NCBI GenBank assembly: GCA_963513935.1
Contig: OY740768.1
Location: 70,922,877 to 70,986,876 of the forward strand
DNA length: 64,000 nucleotides
DNA from: Aphrophora alni
Taxonomy: Eukaryota; Arthropoda; Insecta; Hemiptera; Aphrophoridae
Direction of reading: 5' to 3'
Shown: piece after piece, positions 48,972-63,804 of the stretch
Position numbering within the stretch: position 1 is the stretch's first letter
How the letters are laid out: every line of letters begins with the position of its first letter
Notes under the pieces: model-generated
The model's database searches: none
Told to the model about the DNA's origin: nothing
Seen by the model: the letters and a program-made list of their open reading frames with translations, nothing else
Translations under genes and position numbers: made by a program

Positions 48972-49319
48972 AGGAAGAAGTTGGTGTATTTATTAGTAAC
49001 ATGCAGCAAGCAGAATGGAACAATACACCTCTGATAGTTAAAAGATTTAGTAATAACATTACTTACCCGCCTGAAGTGTTTGAATTAATTAATGAAAAAA
49101 GAAAAATTCCCAAATAATGGGAGCAAGTTCGAGCTCCTAAATTTAAATCTGAATTAAATCGACATAGCACTAGACTCACAAAGTTACTAAAAACTATTAA
49201 AAATGAGACTGTTGCTAAATATCTGGAAAGTCTTGCGGCGGATAGAAACAACGGAGCCAAGATAAGGAAGACTACAAGATTTATCAAAAGGCCAAAAATC
49301 CAAATGCCACGTTAAAAAA

Positions 49320-49871
49320 AAAATGACAACTTATGGCCTAAAAGTGATAGAGAAAAGGAAGATTTGTTTGCTGAACACTTAGCTGAGACTTTCAAACCAT
49401 TTCCTAGACAGTCAGATGATGAAAATACTATACGATCAATTGACCCTGTCGCAAATAAAAATAAGGATGAATATGAAATTCATAACGTATCACATAAAGA
49501 ACTTATTCATGTAATCAAAACTCTTAAGGGCAATAAAGCCCCAGGTTACGATCTTATCACAGTGGTTCTAAAAGAATTGCCAAATAATGCCTAAAACATT
49601 TCTTCACATATTTAATACTGCATTAAGGCTAAAGTACGTCCCAAGGCAATGGAAGATTGCCGAGGTGATCATGATTCTTAAACCGGGAAAATATCCTTAT
49701 GATAAAACTTCGTACCGACCAATTTCACTGAAAACAACAATGTCCAAGACTTTTGAGAAACTGCTTATAAAACGTCTTAAACCAGTCATTGTGGTAAGAA
49801 AACTGACTCCTGATCACCAGTTTGGCTTCAGGGACAGGCATGAGCAATTGATAGAACTTGCATTTGGATGA
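49320..49871 (+). pseudogene. reverse transcriptase N-terminal relic
   Basis: Fragments LAETFKPFP, LKGNKAPGYD, VPRQWKIAEVIMILKPGK, SYRPISL and TPDHQFGFRD are the fingers-side motifs of a LINE reverse transcriptase. One frame change lies near 49590. The conserved palm segment that should follow (the F-D motif and YADD) is missing: the text jumps at about 49868 from the AF-like region straight to the sequence after the active site. Confidence 0.8.
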
Positions 49872-50466
49872 AAAAATGGAGATTAAAACCGAATGAATCC
49901 AAATCAACCTATGTCAACTTTACAAATAGGAAAATCAACCCAATTCCACTTATAATTAATAACCATTTAGTAACTCCAGTTAATTCTTCTAAATATTTGG
50001 GAATGACACTCGATTCAAAGCTAAACTGGAAAGAACATGTCAAAAAGAAAAAAAGGTTGAATTAAACATGCAATTTAGGGAAATGAACTGGTTAACAGGG
50101 AGAAACTCAGATTTAGACCTACACAATAAACTACTTCTATACAAGCAAATACTGAAGCCAGTATGGACCTATGGAATCCAGCTGTGGGGCTATACAAAAA
50201 ACACAAATATAAAAGTAATTCAAACTTTCCCAAAGAAAGTCCTGTGAAGTATTGTAAAGGCTCCGTGGTTCGTTCGCAATGACAGTCTTCACAGTGACCT
50301 TAGGATAAACATTGTCTCTGAGGAAATCAAAAGGTTTGCAGAGAAACACAAGCAAAGACTTCTACAGCACGAAAACAAGGAAATAGCATGCTTGTTAGAC
50401 AACTCTGGCGAGACCCGTCGCTTGAAAAGGACGAAGGCTCTAGAACTTTGCAATGTGAAAGTGTAA
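49869..50466 (+). pseudogene. reverse transcriptase thumb and C-terminal relic
   Basis: Resumes at MKKWRLKPNESKSTYVNF, then SSKYLGMTLDSKLNWKEH, LYKQILKPVWTYGIQLWG and APWFVRNDSLH, all typical of the post-catalytic part of Jockey reverse transcriptases. Stops at about 50064 and 50246 and a frame change split it. It ends with TAA at about 50464-50466. Confidence 0.78.
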
Positions 50467-50529
50467 CAAAACACACATGAACAAAGTTTGCTTTCATCAG
50501 GAGTCCATCGGTGGGTGTTATTTTAACAA

Positions 50530-54169
<3,640 letters not shown>

Positions 54170-54171
54170 AG

Positions 54172-54189
54172 TGGCGCCCAACGTGGGGC
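54172..54189 (+). promoter_or_regulatory. primer-binding site, tRNA-Lys
   Basis: tggcgcccaacgtggggc is the complement of the 3' end of insect tRNA-Lys (CUU), including CCA, and lies 2 nt after the LTR end. It is the site where minus-strand DNA synthesis is primed. The same primer type is used by Drosophila gypsy and by Osvaldo/Ulysses elements. Confidence 0.92.
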
Positions 54190-54258
54190 AAGAAGAACCC
54201 TACAAGAACCCACTAACGAAGCGAGGCGCAGAGCGCGGCAAGTGGCGCCAAATAGCGT

Positions 54259-54512
54259 GGAGCACGAAAAAGCAAAGTTTTGGAACAAATTTTCAAAATT
54301 TTGAATTTTTCAGTGTTTCATACGAACGAGAATATCTTAAGTTCTGATATAATTTATATGTACATGTGTGTTAGTAATAAGTTGTGCTGGTAATTACAAC
54401 GACAAATATACTAAATTGCAAAAATAATAATAATTAAAAGTAGAGTCCAAATTAAACCGAAATTTAAATTTTTTAATTAATTAAATAAATCAAGTGAATA
54501 AGTGAAGTGAAA
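54259..54512 (+). other. leader between the primer site and gag
   Basis: Untranslated AT-rich leader. Packaging signals may lie here but none can be identified by inspection. Confidence 0.6.
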
Positions 54513-55388
54513 ATGGGACCAGCGAAAGATCCAGCAAAACAGGAAGGTTCAAAGGAACAGGAGACGGAAATGCAGAAAATGGTGAGGTACCTGAACCAAA
54601 TGGAGGATAGAAGAAAGCAAGAGAGGGAACAGGACAAAGCGGAACAACTGAAAAAAGAAAAGGATAAGGAAGACGAGGACAAATTAAGAAGATTAGAAGA
54701 AAGAATCGAGAGAAACCAGGAGAAGGAAGAAATGGAATCATTACGAAAGAAGGAGAAAGAAGAGATGGAGGCCAAGCGAAGACAAGAGAAGGAAGAGATG
54801 GAAGCCAAATGGAGCAAGAGAGATGAAGAATTGGAAAACAAAAGGAAGCAAGAAAAGGAGGATATGGAAGCCAAATGGATCCAAGTGGAGGTATTGCGGA
54901 AACAGGAAAAAGAAGAGGTGGAGGCCAGAAGGAAGCAGGAGAGAGAAGAAATGGAAGCAAGATGGAAGCAAGAAAGAGAAGAAGCTGAAGCCAAGAGAAT
55001 GAAGAGAGAGGAAGAAATGGAGACAAAACGTATCCAAAGGGAAGACGCCCGTAAACAGGAAATAGGGAAGTATATGGAGGAAATTAAGGAATCTATAGAT
55101 AGCAATATGGCCGAAAATACGAGGCGAATAGAAACTTGTGAAGAAAAAGTGGAAGAGTGCGTAGGGGAAATAAAAAAAATGACGGACAGTTTAAAGGAAC
55201 AGGGAAAGTCGACTATAGAAATTGGGGAGAAAGTTAAAAAATTAGAAGTTAAAATTAGGGAAGTCGCCAAAATTAAAGAAACCGGTGGAAATGCTAAAAA
55301 TATAATTTATTTAGATAGGGCAAATTTAGAATCAAAAACTATAGAATTTTGGGGAAATTCAAGAGTTAATCCTGTGCAAACAAATTGA
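54513..55388 (+). pseudogene. gag: gag, N-terminal part (coiled coil)
   Basis: Structural protein of the retrotransposon particle. I chose ATG 54513 (aaaATGg context); two in-frame codons upstream begin with GTG and are unlikely to be the start. The first ~200 residues are extremely rich in Glu, Lys, Arg and Gln in a heptad-like pattern (repeats such as KQEKEEMEA), predicting a long coiled coil. Then follow KKLEVKIREVAKIKE and the capsid-type start TIEFWGNSRVNPV. The frame stops at TGA 55386-55388, but capsid-like wording continues in the next frame, so gag is interrupted here. The antisense frame of 265 codons is a shadow of the repetitive codons. Confidence 0.85.
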
Positions 55389-55512
55389 GGAGGTATTTCA
55401 AGAAATAAATCCGGTTATGGAAGAAAGTGATAAACTAAAAGTAGTGGAGAAAAAATTGAAAGGAGCTGCCATGGAATGGTGGGAAATAATCAAGCGAATA
55501 CAGCCAATTTAA
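55387..55512 (+). pseudogene. gag: gag, middle part in a shifted frame
   Basis: EEVFQEINPVMEESDKL and GAAMEWWEII read in the +1 frame relative to the N-terminal part, and resemble the capsid segment of Ty3/gypsy Gag proteins (acidic helix followed by an AxxWW motif). The frame ends at TAA 55510-55512, while similarity continues in yet another frame. No recoding signal is seen at either change, so I regard both as mutations or sequence errors. Confidence 0.7.
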
Positions 55513-56014
55513 ATTGTTATTTTTAGAGCATTATTGGGGTTATCAAACGCAACAAGTAGTTAGGAATCAGATAGAAAACCATAGATATAATCCTAACGGA
55601 AATATGAGTAGGGTTGATTATTTTTGTAAAATGGTGCGAAAGGCCGAGTATTTGGAACCCAAAATTCCGGAAGAGTTCCTTATATACCAACTAATGAGGC
55701 ATTTCGACCAGAAAGTTCAATTAGCGTGTATTGGTAGGGCTAGTGAGCATTTGGAGGACGCCATTAAGTTTTTGAGAACAATAGAAAACGTAGACGGAAT
55801 GACGAGAGAAGTGCGAAGACCAGATAGTTTCGAAAGGAGGGACGGACCACAAAGAGATCAAAATTTCAGGCAAAGGAATCAAGACTACTCAAAACCATCC
55901 CAAAACCCTAACCCTCGATCCTATGGTCAAACCCAAAGTAAACCTCAACCACAGATACCTCAAAACCCTGGTCCTTCAAACCAAAAATTCCCACCCAAGG
56001 TCACAAAAAACTAA
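55499..56014 (+). pseudogene. gag: gag, C-terminal part
   Basis: Opens with a capsid-like FLEHYWGYQTQQ motif and continues through LIYQLMRHFDQKVQ. It ends in a Pro/Gln/Asn/Arg-rich tail (DYSKPSQNPNPRSYGQTQS) without the CCHC zinc knuckle found in many Gag proteins, so RNA binding is probably by basic residues. The stop is TAA 56012-56014. The pol frame is open from 55942 and overlaps this end in the -1 frame. Confidence 0.8.
56005..56011 (+). promoter_or_regulatory. -1 ribosomal frameshift site (A AAA AAC) at the gag/pol junction
   Basis: In the gag frame the last two codons are AAA AAC preceded by A, giving the canonical slippery heptamer directly before the TAA stop. The pol frame is exactly -1 and is open across it (55942 onwards). 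Ten nt downstream, gatctcaa (56022-56029) can pair perfectly with ttgagatc (56069-56076), a candidate stimulatory stem. The heptamer is a well-established frameshift signal. Its use here is inferred. Confidence 0.78.
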
Positions 56015-59000
56015 AATACGAGATCTCAAGGCAAAATTTTTGGCAGAAAAAGGATAATACAAACGGAATTGAGATCGACGATAAAACCAAATTTAGCAAA
56101 CATAAAAGGGGGGATCTGAAAATAAATAAAATTAAATTGGGGATTTTAAACACAGAAATTAAGAAAGATTTAATGGAGGAAAGAGATAATAAAATTTTAA
56201 ATAGTGAAGCTTACGAAAAATGTCCGGAAATAGGGATAGAAATCGAAAATATAAAAGTAAATATGTCCATTGACACCGGAGCTCAAATGTCCTGTGTTCA
56301 AGAGGATTTTTATAAAAATGTGCTTAAAAATAGGAACGATAAAATCTTGGAATTACCAGTTGTAAATACGGAAATGGTGACAGCGATAAAAAGCCAGCGA
56401 CAGAAGATTAAATTACAGGCATTATTGGAGATTAGAATAAATAACCAATCAATAAGAGGGGTATTTATGGTGGTACCAAAGCTAGAAAGCAAAATGATAA
56501 TGGGTTGTGATTTAATGTGCAAATATCGAAGTCGAATTAATATGGAAAAGGGTTTCCTACAACTGGTAAAGGAAAATGAATTTATTGTTGTAGATTTTCT
56601 TAAAGAAAATAAATTAAGATTGAGCAAAAGCGACGCGCAGACCGAACATCAAAATGGCGGCGAAACCGGTAAAATGGTAGAGTCGTCAGCTGCAAATAAA
56701 GGAGGCTCAAATTCGTACAAGCGAGTATCAGGGGCTTATACGTTGTCTACCAAAATGCCGGTAGACATAAAACCAAAAGCAAAGGACGTGTCTAGACCGA
56801 GTAGTGACGAAACAGAAAGTGGTCAAAAGCGAAGAAGCAAGTTAAGTGCAAGGAATGAATCAACGAAGAGGAAAAATGCAAATTTTAATAATGAAGCAGT
56901 GCTGTTAAAAGCGTGGGATAAAGGTAACCAATTAATTAATAAAGATGAAGGGCTGAAAGAAGCGGAGATTAAAGGAATTAATATTGGGCCAGAGGCCATG
57001 ATCGACGAAAATAATAAAATAATAAATTACGACGAAAATTTGCAAAATAACTCCGAAAACGATTCAGAACTTACACAAAACAAATTCGACGCCAGAGACG
57101 GGAGAGAAAGGAGAGCTATAATAACAATGGCGGATCCGGAAAGACAAAATGGACGAAATTTAAGGTATCGAAAGAAGAAAGTCAAGTTCAAAAATTATAC
57201 GAAGTATAAAATAAAAGGAGGACGGCCCAAGGTGAAATATAAAAGGAAAGAAGAGGTTCAAGTAAAAGAAATCATGTTTGAAGAAAATGGCAAAATTTTA
57301 GGTTTAGGAAATAGTGTTTTAACAATCGATCAAGAAGAAAAAATAAAAGTTTTGGTGGAAAAATATAATACTGTGTTTAGCGAAATTCCAGGAAAATCTA
57401 ATAAATATGTTCATGAACTAAAAATCACTGATAATAAAACTTATGTTAATAGAAATTACCCCATTCCAATAAATTATAGGAAACAAGTACAGGAGGAAAT
57501 AGATAAAATGCTAAAGTATAAAGTTATAGAGAGATCCCGAACACCGTATATTAATCCGATGGTGGTAGTGTTAAAGCCGAATAAAACCGTTAGGCTATGT
57601 ATGGATGCTAGAAGACTGAATCAGATAATACAGCCGGATTATGAAAGTGCGCCGCCTATAGAAGAAATTCTAAGGAAGGGTCGTAACAAGAAATTCATAA
57701 CCAAGTTTGATCTAACCTCTAGTTTCTGGCAAGTCCCACTATCGGAGGAGTCTAAAAAATACACGGGATTTTTATATAACAATAAAGTGTATAACTATAC
57801 AGTGATACCGTTTGGACTTCAAAATTCTTTGGCAGCACTAATAAGGACAATAGACCTAACATTAGGTACTGAAGTCGACGACTACACGTTAGGCTATGTC
57901 GACGACTTGTTATGCATGTCTGAGACTTTTGAAGAACACCTGGAACATTTAAAAACGATTTTTGAAAAATTTAAAGAAGGAAATCTAACGATAAATCCCA
58001 CCAAAACTTATTTTTGTCAAAAGGAGGTAAAATTTTTAGGATATGTGATTTCGCAACAAGGTATAAGTACGGATCCGGAAAAATTGCAAGCTATCAGTGA
58101 TTTTCCGAGACCGACTAATAAGAAAAAACTGCAATCGTTCTTAGGGTTTGTGAATTACTATTCTAGGTTTACTTCAAGATATTCCCATGAAATTAAACCA
58201 TTATTAAAATTATTAAGAAAAAATGAACCATTTAAGTGGGACCATGTGATGCAAAACGCTTTTGAGAAAACTAAATCATTATTTAAGAAATCTGTGACAA
58301 TCATGCATCCTGTGGAAGGCAAGGAAACGTTTTTGCAAACCGACGCGAGTGATGGTGCAATTGCTAGCCAGTTGTACCAGAAAAATGAGTTGGGCGAGTT
58401 ACAAGTTATAGGATTTGTGAGCAGAACTTTAAAGAAAGCGGAGTTAGCTTATACCATCTGTGAGAAGGAGTTGTTAGCCATAGTTCATGGTCTGGAGAAG
58501 TTTAGGCCATTGATTGTAGGGGCACCACTGACGGTGATAACTGATAACAAAGCTTTAAAGTTCCTAAGAAGCTGCAAATTAACTACAGCTCGTCTAACTC
58601 GATGGATACTGGCAATCCAAGAGTATGATGCCAAAATTGAACACTGTGCCGGAAAAATAAACGTTCCTTGTGACATCATAAGCAGGATGTATGATGGTCA
58701 AAACGAAAATTGTCCAAGTGGAAATAGAATTAGGATAAAATTAAGTCAATCAAAATTAGTCACAACAAGAAAATTTCAGGAAATAATGCAAAATTTTAGA
58801 AATAATCAATTACAGGAATTAACAATGAAAGGAATAAACTTGCAGGAGAGAGATAATTTTAGAATAATTAATGATATTGTATATCAGGAGATTAATAATA
58901 AATGGAAAATAATTATCCCCGAAATAAACAAAAATGATTTCATAAGCGAAGTTCACCGAATATATGGCCACTTAGGAAGGAACAAATTGTTAGCGATGAT

Positions 59001-59955
59001 AAATAAATGTTTTTATATAAAAAATGCTGGGTATAGAATATTACAGGTAATCAAAAAATGTAGAATTTGCCAATATGCGAAAAAGACGAATAAATATTTG
59101 CAAGGAATGTCTAAGGCTATTGTTCCTAGGGACATCAACGAGATGATAGCCATAGACTACTTAGGGCCATTGCCAAAAGGACTTGGAAATATACAACATA
59201 TTTTAGTTATAATAGATACCTTTTCAAAATTTATAAAACTATATCCAGTAAGAAATCCAACCACAAATAACAGCATCAAACATATGACAGATTATATAAA
59301 CAATTTTGGGAAACCTCAGAAAATTTTAACTGATTTTGGAGCAGCATTTACATCTAGAAATTGGAAGAAGTGGATTGCTGAACAAAAAGTAGAACATGTG
59401 TTGATCCCGGTAAGACATCCTCAGGTAAATTTGGCAGAGAGAGTCAACAAAGAAGTGGGGAGACTATTACGCACTTATTGTCACGATACTCAAACCACTT
59501 GGCGGAAGCAATTACCTTTTATAGAAGAGTTGATCAACAACACACCAAATGAAACTACCGGGTATGCACCAATACAAATACAGTTGAATAGGGATCCAAA
59601 TTATGTATGGGAGTCATATTTCCCACGAGACAGAGAGCTACGACAGAGTGAAACTTGGGCAGAAAAGAAGCAAAAATGTCTTCAAAGGATGACGCAAATC
59701 GGCACAAGGCGAGCGGAGAGAATTAACCAAAGAATACGAGAAACAAAATTTCAGGAAGGAAATCGTGTCCTCGTATTGAATGCAAATAGAGCGAATTTGG
59801 ATAAAAGCGAGACCGAAAAATTAATGCTCGTATATGGTGGGCCATATGTCGTGAGCAAAGTCATGGGGAGAAAAACATATGAAGTAATAAATATTGACAC
59901 TCAAAAAGTTAAAGGTCGTTATGACATCAAAGACTTGAAGAAATTTCATGAATAA
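56012..59955 (+). CDS. pol: pol polyprotein: protease, reverse transcriptase, RNase H, integrase
   Basis: One uninterrupted frame, open from 55942, probably expressed by -1 frameshifting rather than from its own start; no well-placed ATG precedes the protease. Counting residues from 56137, the domains are: aspartic protease with DTGA at 46-49; a long polar linker (about 170-370); reverse transcriptase with LCMDARRLNQ, KFDLTSSFWQVPL and the active site YVDD at 587-590; RNase H with Asp736, Glu778 and Asp803; integrase with the zinc-binding His940, His945, Cys975 and Cys978; the catalytic triad Asp1007, Asp1066 and Glu1101 (34 residues between the last two); and a C-terminal GPY-type module near YGGPYVVSK. 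All key catalytic residues are present. It ends with TAA at 59953-59955. Because gag is broken, this copy would need Gag supplied in trans. Confidence 0.95.
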
Positions 59956-60902
59956 AATGTATAAGTTGTAATGTTTAAAAATTGTAAAATGTAAAGTGTA
60001 GAAGCGGGTGAGGTAAAAGGGAAATAACGGACTGTCAGCTGATTTAAAGAATGTAGCCTAGGTCAGTGAATAACAGGAAAAGTCCCGAATAAATTACTAA
60101 GTGTACAAGGTCAGGAGCATAGCGGTAGCACGCATCTGCAAGCCGCACCTGAATAAACAAAGTATAGACGAGGAGGTGAAGGGGAGAACCGGACGTCAAT
60201 CAACCAATATTGACAGACTGCGTGTTCAACAAATTAGCTGAGGGGGATAGGAATTAATGGATGTTTAAATGTGTACTGTTTTGTTTTTTATTAAAAGGGA
60301 GATTTCTAATAAAATAAATTTTTTTCTTTTTAACTGCAATTAGGATAGTAAACGTTGTAGTTACCAAGTACTTTATGTATATGTAGGACATAGTTTTAAA
60401 TTCAACCAAAGCAGATAAATATAATCATATAAGACGAATTATTCCTTATATAAATGTAATATGTTTTGTGTGTGATAATGCGTTTATTTACAGCAAGGAC
60501 GTTTAGATGAAACGGCGGTAATGGACTAGAAAGAACGATTAAACAAATTTGTATGTATACCATAATAGATAACATGTGTTGTGAATATATAAATAGTATA
60601 CCATAATGAATAAAATGTGATTTGAATATATAAATATTATACTATAGTGAATAAAATGTGTTTTGAGGATAAATATATGAAATGATGGAGGAGATGTTTT
60701 TAGATATAAATAAATGTGTTTATATAAATTGTTAGGTTATATGTCAAATTTTATAATGATGATTAATGGAGATGATAAATAAATAATTAATATGAAATGT
60801 GAAATGTCAAAAAGGGGTTTAATACTAAAATTTTAGTTTTTTAAAAAATGAAAAATAAGAATTTTTCATTTTAACCGAAAATTTTAGTTCAAGGGGGCAT
60901 AT
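59956..60902 (+). other. 3' untranslated region of the LTR element; no env
   Basis: AT-rich, without an ORF of note, so no envelope gene is present. A diverged ~41-bp tandem repeat (ccataat...atatataaata...) lies at about 60558-60670. Just before the purine tract, ctaaaatttt (60827) can pair with aaaattttag (60880) around an inner atgaaaaat/atttttcat hairpin. Confidence 0.75.
60889..60900 (+). promoter_or_regulatory. polypurine tract (plus-strand primer)
   Basis: tcaagggggcat lies immediately upstream of the 3' LTR and contains the only G-rich purine run in the preceding few hundred bases. Two further bases (at) separate it from the LTR's TG. The tract is short and not a perfect match to the usual form. 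Confidence 0.6.
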
Positions 60903-63528
60903 TGCGACGGTTTGGAAAAAGCCAAACGTCTCAAGTCAATTTAAAACAAGTTAAATTCCCGCGATAAAGCAGAGTGGATGAGGGACGAGGGGGAGCGATG
61001 ACGTCACGGCAACAGGTGTCGAACACTGCATGTTGAATCGTGTACAATCGTTCTGTCTGGTTTCTTATTTTATTAAAATATTAAATTATTAAAATAAATT
61101 AATGTACAGTAGAATCAACCGATTAGGAATATCGAAGAATAAATTTAAAAGTATTTAAAACAAAAAAGTTATTCAAGTTTTTATAGGGGCTCAAAAACCT
61201 AAAATTTGGAAAAAACGTAAATTCAAAATTCAAAAAACGTAGAGTCATAACTCAGAGGGGAACTAATAATAATCATAAATAAAAAATATGAATTAATAAT
61301 AATTAACAGGTGAGAATGGACTTAGAAAGTCATTCTTGGGGAGTTTTTTGGAATTTTTGAGTTGAAGGGGGGATCATTTAAAAAAAAATAATAAGTACTA
61401 TTGTAGAGACCACAATAGGGCACAATAATAGGTACTTAGAATCAAATTTGAAAATAAAATAAGGGAGATATAATAATTACAAAACTTAAAACTTCAAAGC
61501 CCAAAGGCGGGTAAAATAAACGTTAAAGGGGTAAAGTAACATGATAATTATATGTATTTAGTATGTAAAATTGTAACACACCAAAGCAGAAGTAATAATA
61601 TATAATGGGGGGGTTTTTATGAACATAAACTCATACGACACAAACTTAAGGACTTCAAAGGCGAATAACTCGACAACCAAACGAGTTATGTAAAAAATAA
61701 AAACATAGTTTTTCGTCGTAGTAGAAGAGGAACAAGATTTCGTCAAAAGAATTTTGAGAAAGGACTTATCTCAAAATTTGAAAAGGAGAAAAATCAAATT
61801 TCGGGAAAAGGGCGATAACTCGCGAACGAAGCGTAGTAGAGCGATGAATCAAGTTCCACAAGACCCACAAGATGGAAAGGAAGAAGAATCCGAAAGGAAC
61901 TTTAAAATCGGTTCGTGCGTTCGAAAGTTATAGCGAGTTGAACGAAAAAACGTCAAAAGTAGAGATTTTCATGCAAAAACATGAAAAGTTGCGTGCGAAT
62001 CTTCAAGCAGAGTCTAAAGTCAGAATCATCATGTTGCCAACTTGGATCAAAGATAACGTTAAAGAAAAAATACTATAAATTATTAATTAAAAGGTGTTTT
62101 AATTAATAATTAAGGAAGAAAACTATTCATTAGTCAAGAAATATGACTAATAAAACATATAGTGTAAATATTTCAGACCAAAAGGGCCTGAAAACACATA
62201 ATATAAGGAAAATACCTTTTTCCCAAAAAGGGAGGAAAATTGGCTCCATAAAAGTGGATTAATTCCCACTGACAGGGAGACCGAGATTTAACCGTCGAAA
62301 GACGGTTACTTTTGATTTGGAATCGACGCTGAAAGGACGTTTCTTCTGCAACCGACTCTGAGCTGAGAGGAAGATTCAACTGTCACTCTACTAATTGGAC
62401 TTAGAATAATTTCAACTTTAATCGATCTTCAAGGCGACTTAGAAGAATTCGATACCAGCATTTAACTACATAGCAGCTTACAGACTCTGGATAGAAAACA
62501 TCACATCACCATCATCCTAATAATACAACAAATTCCAAATCCAACTAGAACTTCTATTAAAGTGTGAAGGTATCTTATACTTAAGGAATAATTCGCAAAT
62601 ATTAACTTCTTTTCAAATATAACGTCATTATTAAAAATTAAATTCATTTTTAAACCTCTGCTTTGGTGTTGAAAATTATTAATAATTTAAATACGACTTT
62701 TTCAGTACAGGAAAAACTGTTTGTGGTTCTGTCTGGAAAGTCAAGCGCTTTTATTTTGTTTAATATATAGATAATATTACATTAATTAATTTTGTCAAAT
62801 AAATAAATAGTTGTGTTATTGTTCAATTAAATTGTTTGGTGTGATTAAGAAAGTTTTGAATATATAATTTTTCTGTGCAAAAGAGAAAATAATATACAAA
62901 TAATTCATTTCTAAATTTTGTTGTGTTTTTAATATATATCCATTCTGTGTATGCTATTAACCTTGTTTTAACATAAATTTTATATATGTGCTCTGGTAAT
63001 ATAATTTGAAAATTTTAAAAGTTATCATCAGAACTTAAGATCCGATTTCTCCCAAAAGGCACGACCTTGGAGAGAGAGAGAGTTAATCTTAAAAGATTTA
63101 AATAATCGAGCATTGAGATAAAATTCAGGGAATTTTGCGTTAATTAAAATTTGGTAAGTTTATGAGGACAAGCTCATACTTATTAGAGCCAAGAGTTGCA
63201 AAATCTTTGATTTAAAAAAGTAAAAGTGAGCACTTTGGCCTTGCCCGCGCTTGCTCTGAAAAGAAAGGTGGTTCGCCCAGTCGGTGGTGATCGTACAGCG
63301 AGTTTAAGAGTTCGTGATAATAGTGTTCCAAAAAAGGGAACAAGAATCTTAAATTCGTGAAGTCAGACAGAGGCGCAGCTAGGCAAGTGGCGTTCCAACG
63401 TGGGGCAAGAAGAACCCTACTCGAACCCACTACCGAAGAGAGGCGCAGAGCGCGGCAAGTGGCGTTCCAACGTGGGGCAAGAAGAACCCTACTCGAACCC
63501 ACTACCGAAGAGAGGCGCAGAGCGCGGC

Positions 63529-63529
<1 letters not shown>
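60903..63529 (+). repeat. 3' LTR
   Basis: Same length as the 5' LTR (2,627 bp) and nearly identical. Differences include gtgtcg for gtggcg, a shorter G run near 61607, and acatgaaaag for actgaaaag near 61980. It ends at the second 72-bp unit with gcgcggca, then CA repeat. Confidence 0.95.

Positions 63530-63599
<70 letters not shown>
63530..63599. repeat. (CA)n microsatellite, right part
   Basis: About 35 CA units continuing the microsatellite seen at 51336-51542, followed by aaacgaaaatat. Confidence 0.95.
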
Positions 63600-63601
<2 letters not shown>

Positions 63602-63602
<1 letters not shown>

Positions 63603-63800
63603 AAAATATATCAGCACTCTATAATTATTGTACAAAAAAACATACTTGAACCCGTTATTAATACTTACATATCTAATGTAACGTTTCATATTTTTATCTC
63701 ACAAAACACTTTTCAACTAAAGTGGGAAGTTTTAATGGAGTTTATTTATAGAATAGAGGATTTGTTATCTCCTTCTGTGTTTATATTCTCAACTAAAAGC
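63602..63800. repeat. dispersed repeat, uninterrupted copy
   Basis: Matches 33328-33501 joined to 35253-35321. The joint gaagttttaatggag at about 63725-63739 shows that the 1.75 kb present at 33.5-35.25 kb is absent here. Confidence 0.78.
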
Positions 63801-63804
63801 ATAA

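Larger units (their letters stand above)
47841..50466 (+). mobile_element. decayed Jockey-type non-LTR retrotransposon
   Basis: A run of coding relics in the order expected for a Jockey-clade LINE: ORF1 C-terminus, ORF2 endonuclease, reverse transcriptase and C-terminal domain. All are on the plus strand and broken by stops, frameshifts and an internal deletion that removes the RT active site. No poly(A) tail or target duplication remains. The 5' boundary is uncertain. The whole element lies inside the interval bounded by the 766-bp inverted arms. Confidence 0.88.

Noticed and set aside
54473..55270. 265-codon minus-strand ORF, Ser/Phe-rich
   Set aside because: Exact antisense shadow of the Glu/Lys-rich gag coiled coil.
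59956..60902. env gene of an errantivirus-type element
   Set aside because: No ORF longer than chance, no signal peptide or membrane segment in this interval.
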